Source of the DNA: Pseudomonadota bacterium | GTDB taxonomy: Bacteria > Pseudomonadota > Gammaproteobacteria > Burkholderiales > Gallionellaceae | NCBI GenBank assembly: GCA_021847165.1 | Contig: JAJZUH010000107.1 | Location: forward strand, 1 to 6,942 | Direction of reading: 5' to 3' | Length of the DNA: 6,942 nt | Part shown: in pieces, positions 6,746 through 6,942 of the stretch | Layout of the letters: every line of letters starts with the position of its first letter | How positions within the stretch are numbered: position 1 is the first letter of the stretch | Program-made: the position numbers and the translations under genes | Notes under the pieces: model-generated | Told to the model about the DNA's origin: nothing | The model's input: the letters and a program-made list of their open reading frames with translations, nothing else | The model's database searches: none

Positions 6746-6788
6746 GAATGGCTTTGCTGACAGATCGATATTCAATATCCAGCCATTC
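6746..6788. repeat. Nested inverted repeats between the P-II and PilZ genes
   Basis: An outer perfect 8-bp repeat, GAATGGCT (6746-6753) and AGCCATTC (6781-6788), encloses an inner perfect repeat, GATATT C AATATC (6767-6779), which abuts the right outer arm. The inner repeat has a 1-nt centre, so as DNA it is a dyad operator-like site; as RNA its hairpin would be shortened to leave a loop. No U-tract follows on the minus strand. It occupies more than half of the 75-nt gap and could be an operator for the PilZ gene or a 3' structure of the P-II mRNA. Confidence 0.45.
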
Positions 6789-6804
6789 ACAGTGGCCAGG
6801 CCAA

Positions 6805-6942
<138 letters not shown>

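Overview
The window looks like a chromosomal core region of a betaproteobacterium. The S2, EF-Ts, UMP kinase and RRF proteins read as betaproteobacterial from memory of the families (for example the S2 start [20 protein letters not shown] and the PyrH end EGTLVHCD). The gene order rpsB-tsf-pyrH-frr-uppS-cdsA-dxr is the usual proteobacterial one. A Nitrosomonadales/Gallionellaceae-type host is a guess. Every supported gene lies on the minus strand, so transcription runs from high to low coordinates.

In order of transcription: (1) 6942-6805 is the 3' end of a P-II nitrogen-regulator gene, entering from the right edge. (2) A 75-nt gap at 6730-6804 holds nested inverted repeats. (3) 6729-5794 encodes a 311-residue two-domain PilZ protein of the YcgR (flagellar brake) type, with both c-di-GMP-binding motifs intact. 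(4) 5793-5560 is a 234-nt non-coding stretch. It holds two hairpins after the PilZ gene, a well-formed sigma-70 promoter (TTGAGT, 17 bp, TACAAT, GC-rich discriminator) and a leader of about 120 nt with a 10-bp stem at its 5' end. (5) 5559-1 is the operon rpsB, tsf, pyrH, frr, uppS, cdsA, dxr; dxr is cut by the left edge after 316 codons.

The operon joins translation (S2, EF-Ts, ribosome recycling factor) with pyrimidine nucleotide supply (PyrH) and envelope precursor synthesis. UppS makes the undecaprenyl carrier, CdsA makes CDP-diacylglycerol, and Dxr makes the MEP-pathway precursor that feeds UppS. Genes from tsf onward are tightly packed: gaps are 15, 9-15 and 19 nt, then overlaps of 8 and 4 bp. 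The exception is the 77-nt rpsB-tsf gap, which contains a textbook intrinsic terminator and therefore probably sets the S2 : downstream expression ratio.

I found no mobile element, CRISPR, tRNA/rRNA or novel gene system. Large plus-strand open frames are antisense shadows. The points worth a second look are regulatory: the rpsB promoter with a dyad inside its spacer, the leader hairpin, the internal terminator, the nested repeat before the PilZ gene, and a Ser in place of a usually conserved Asn in PyrH.
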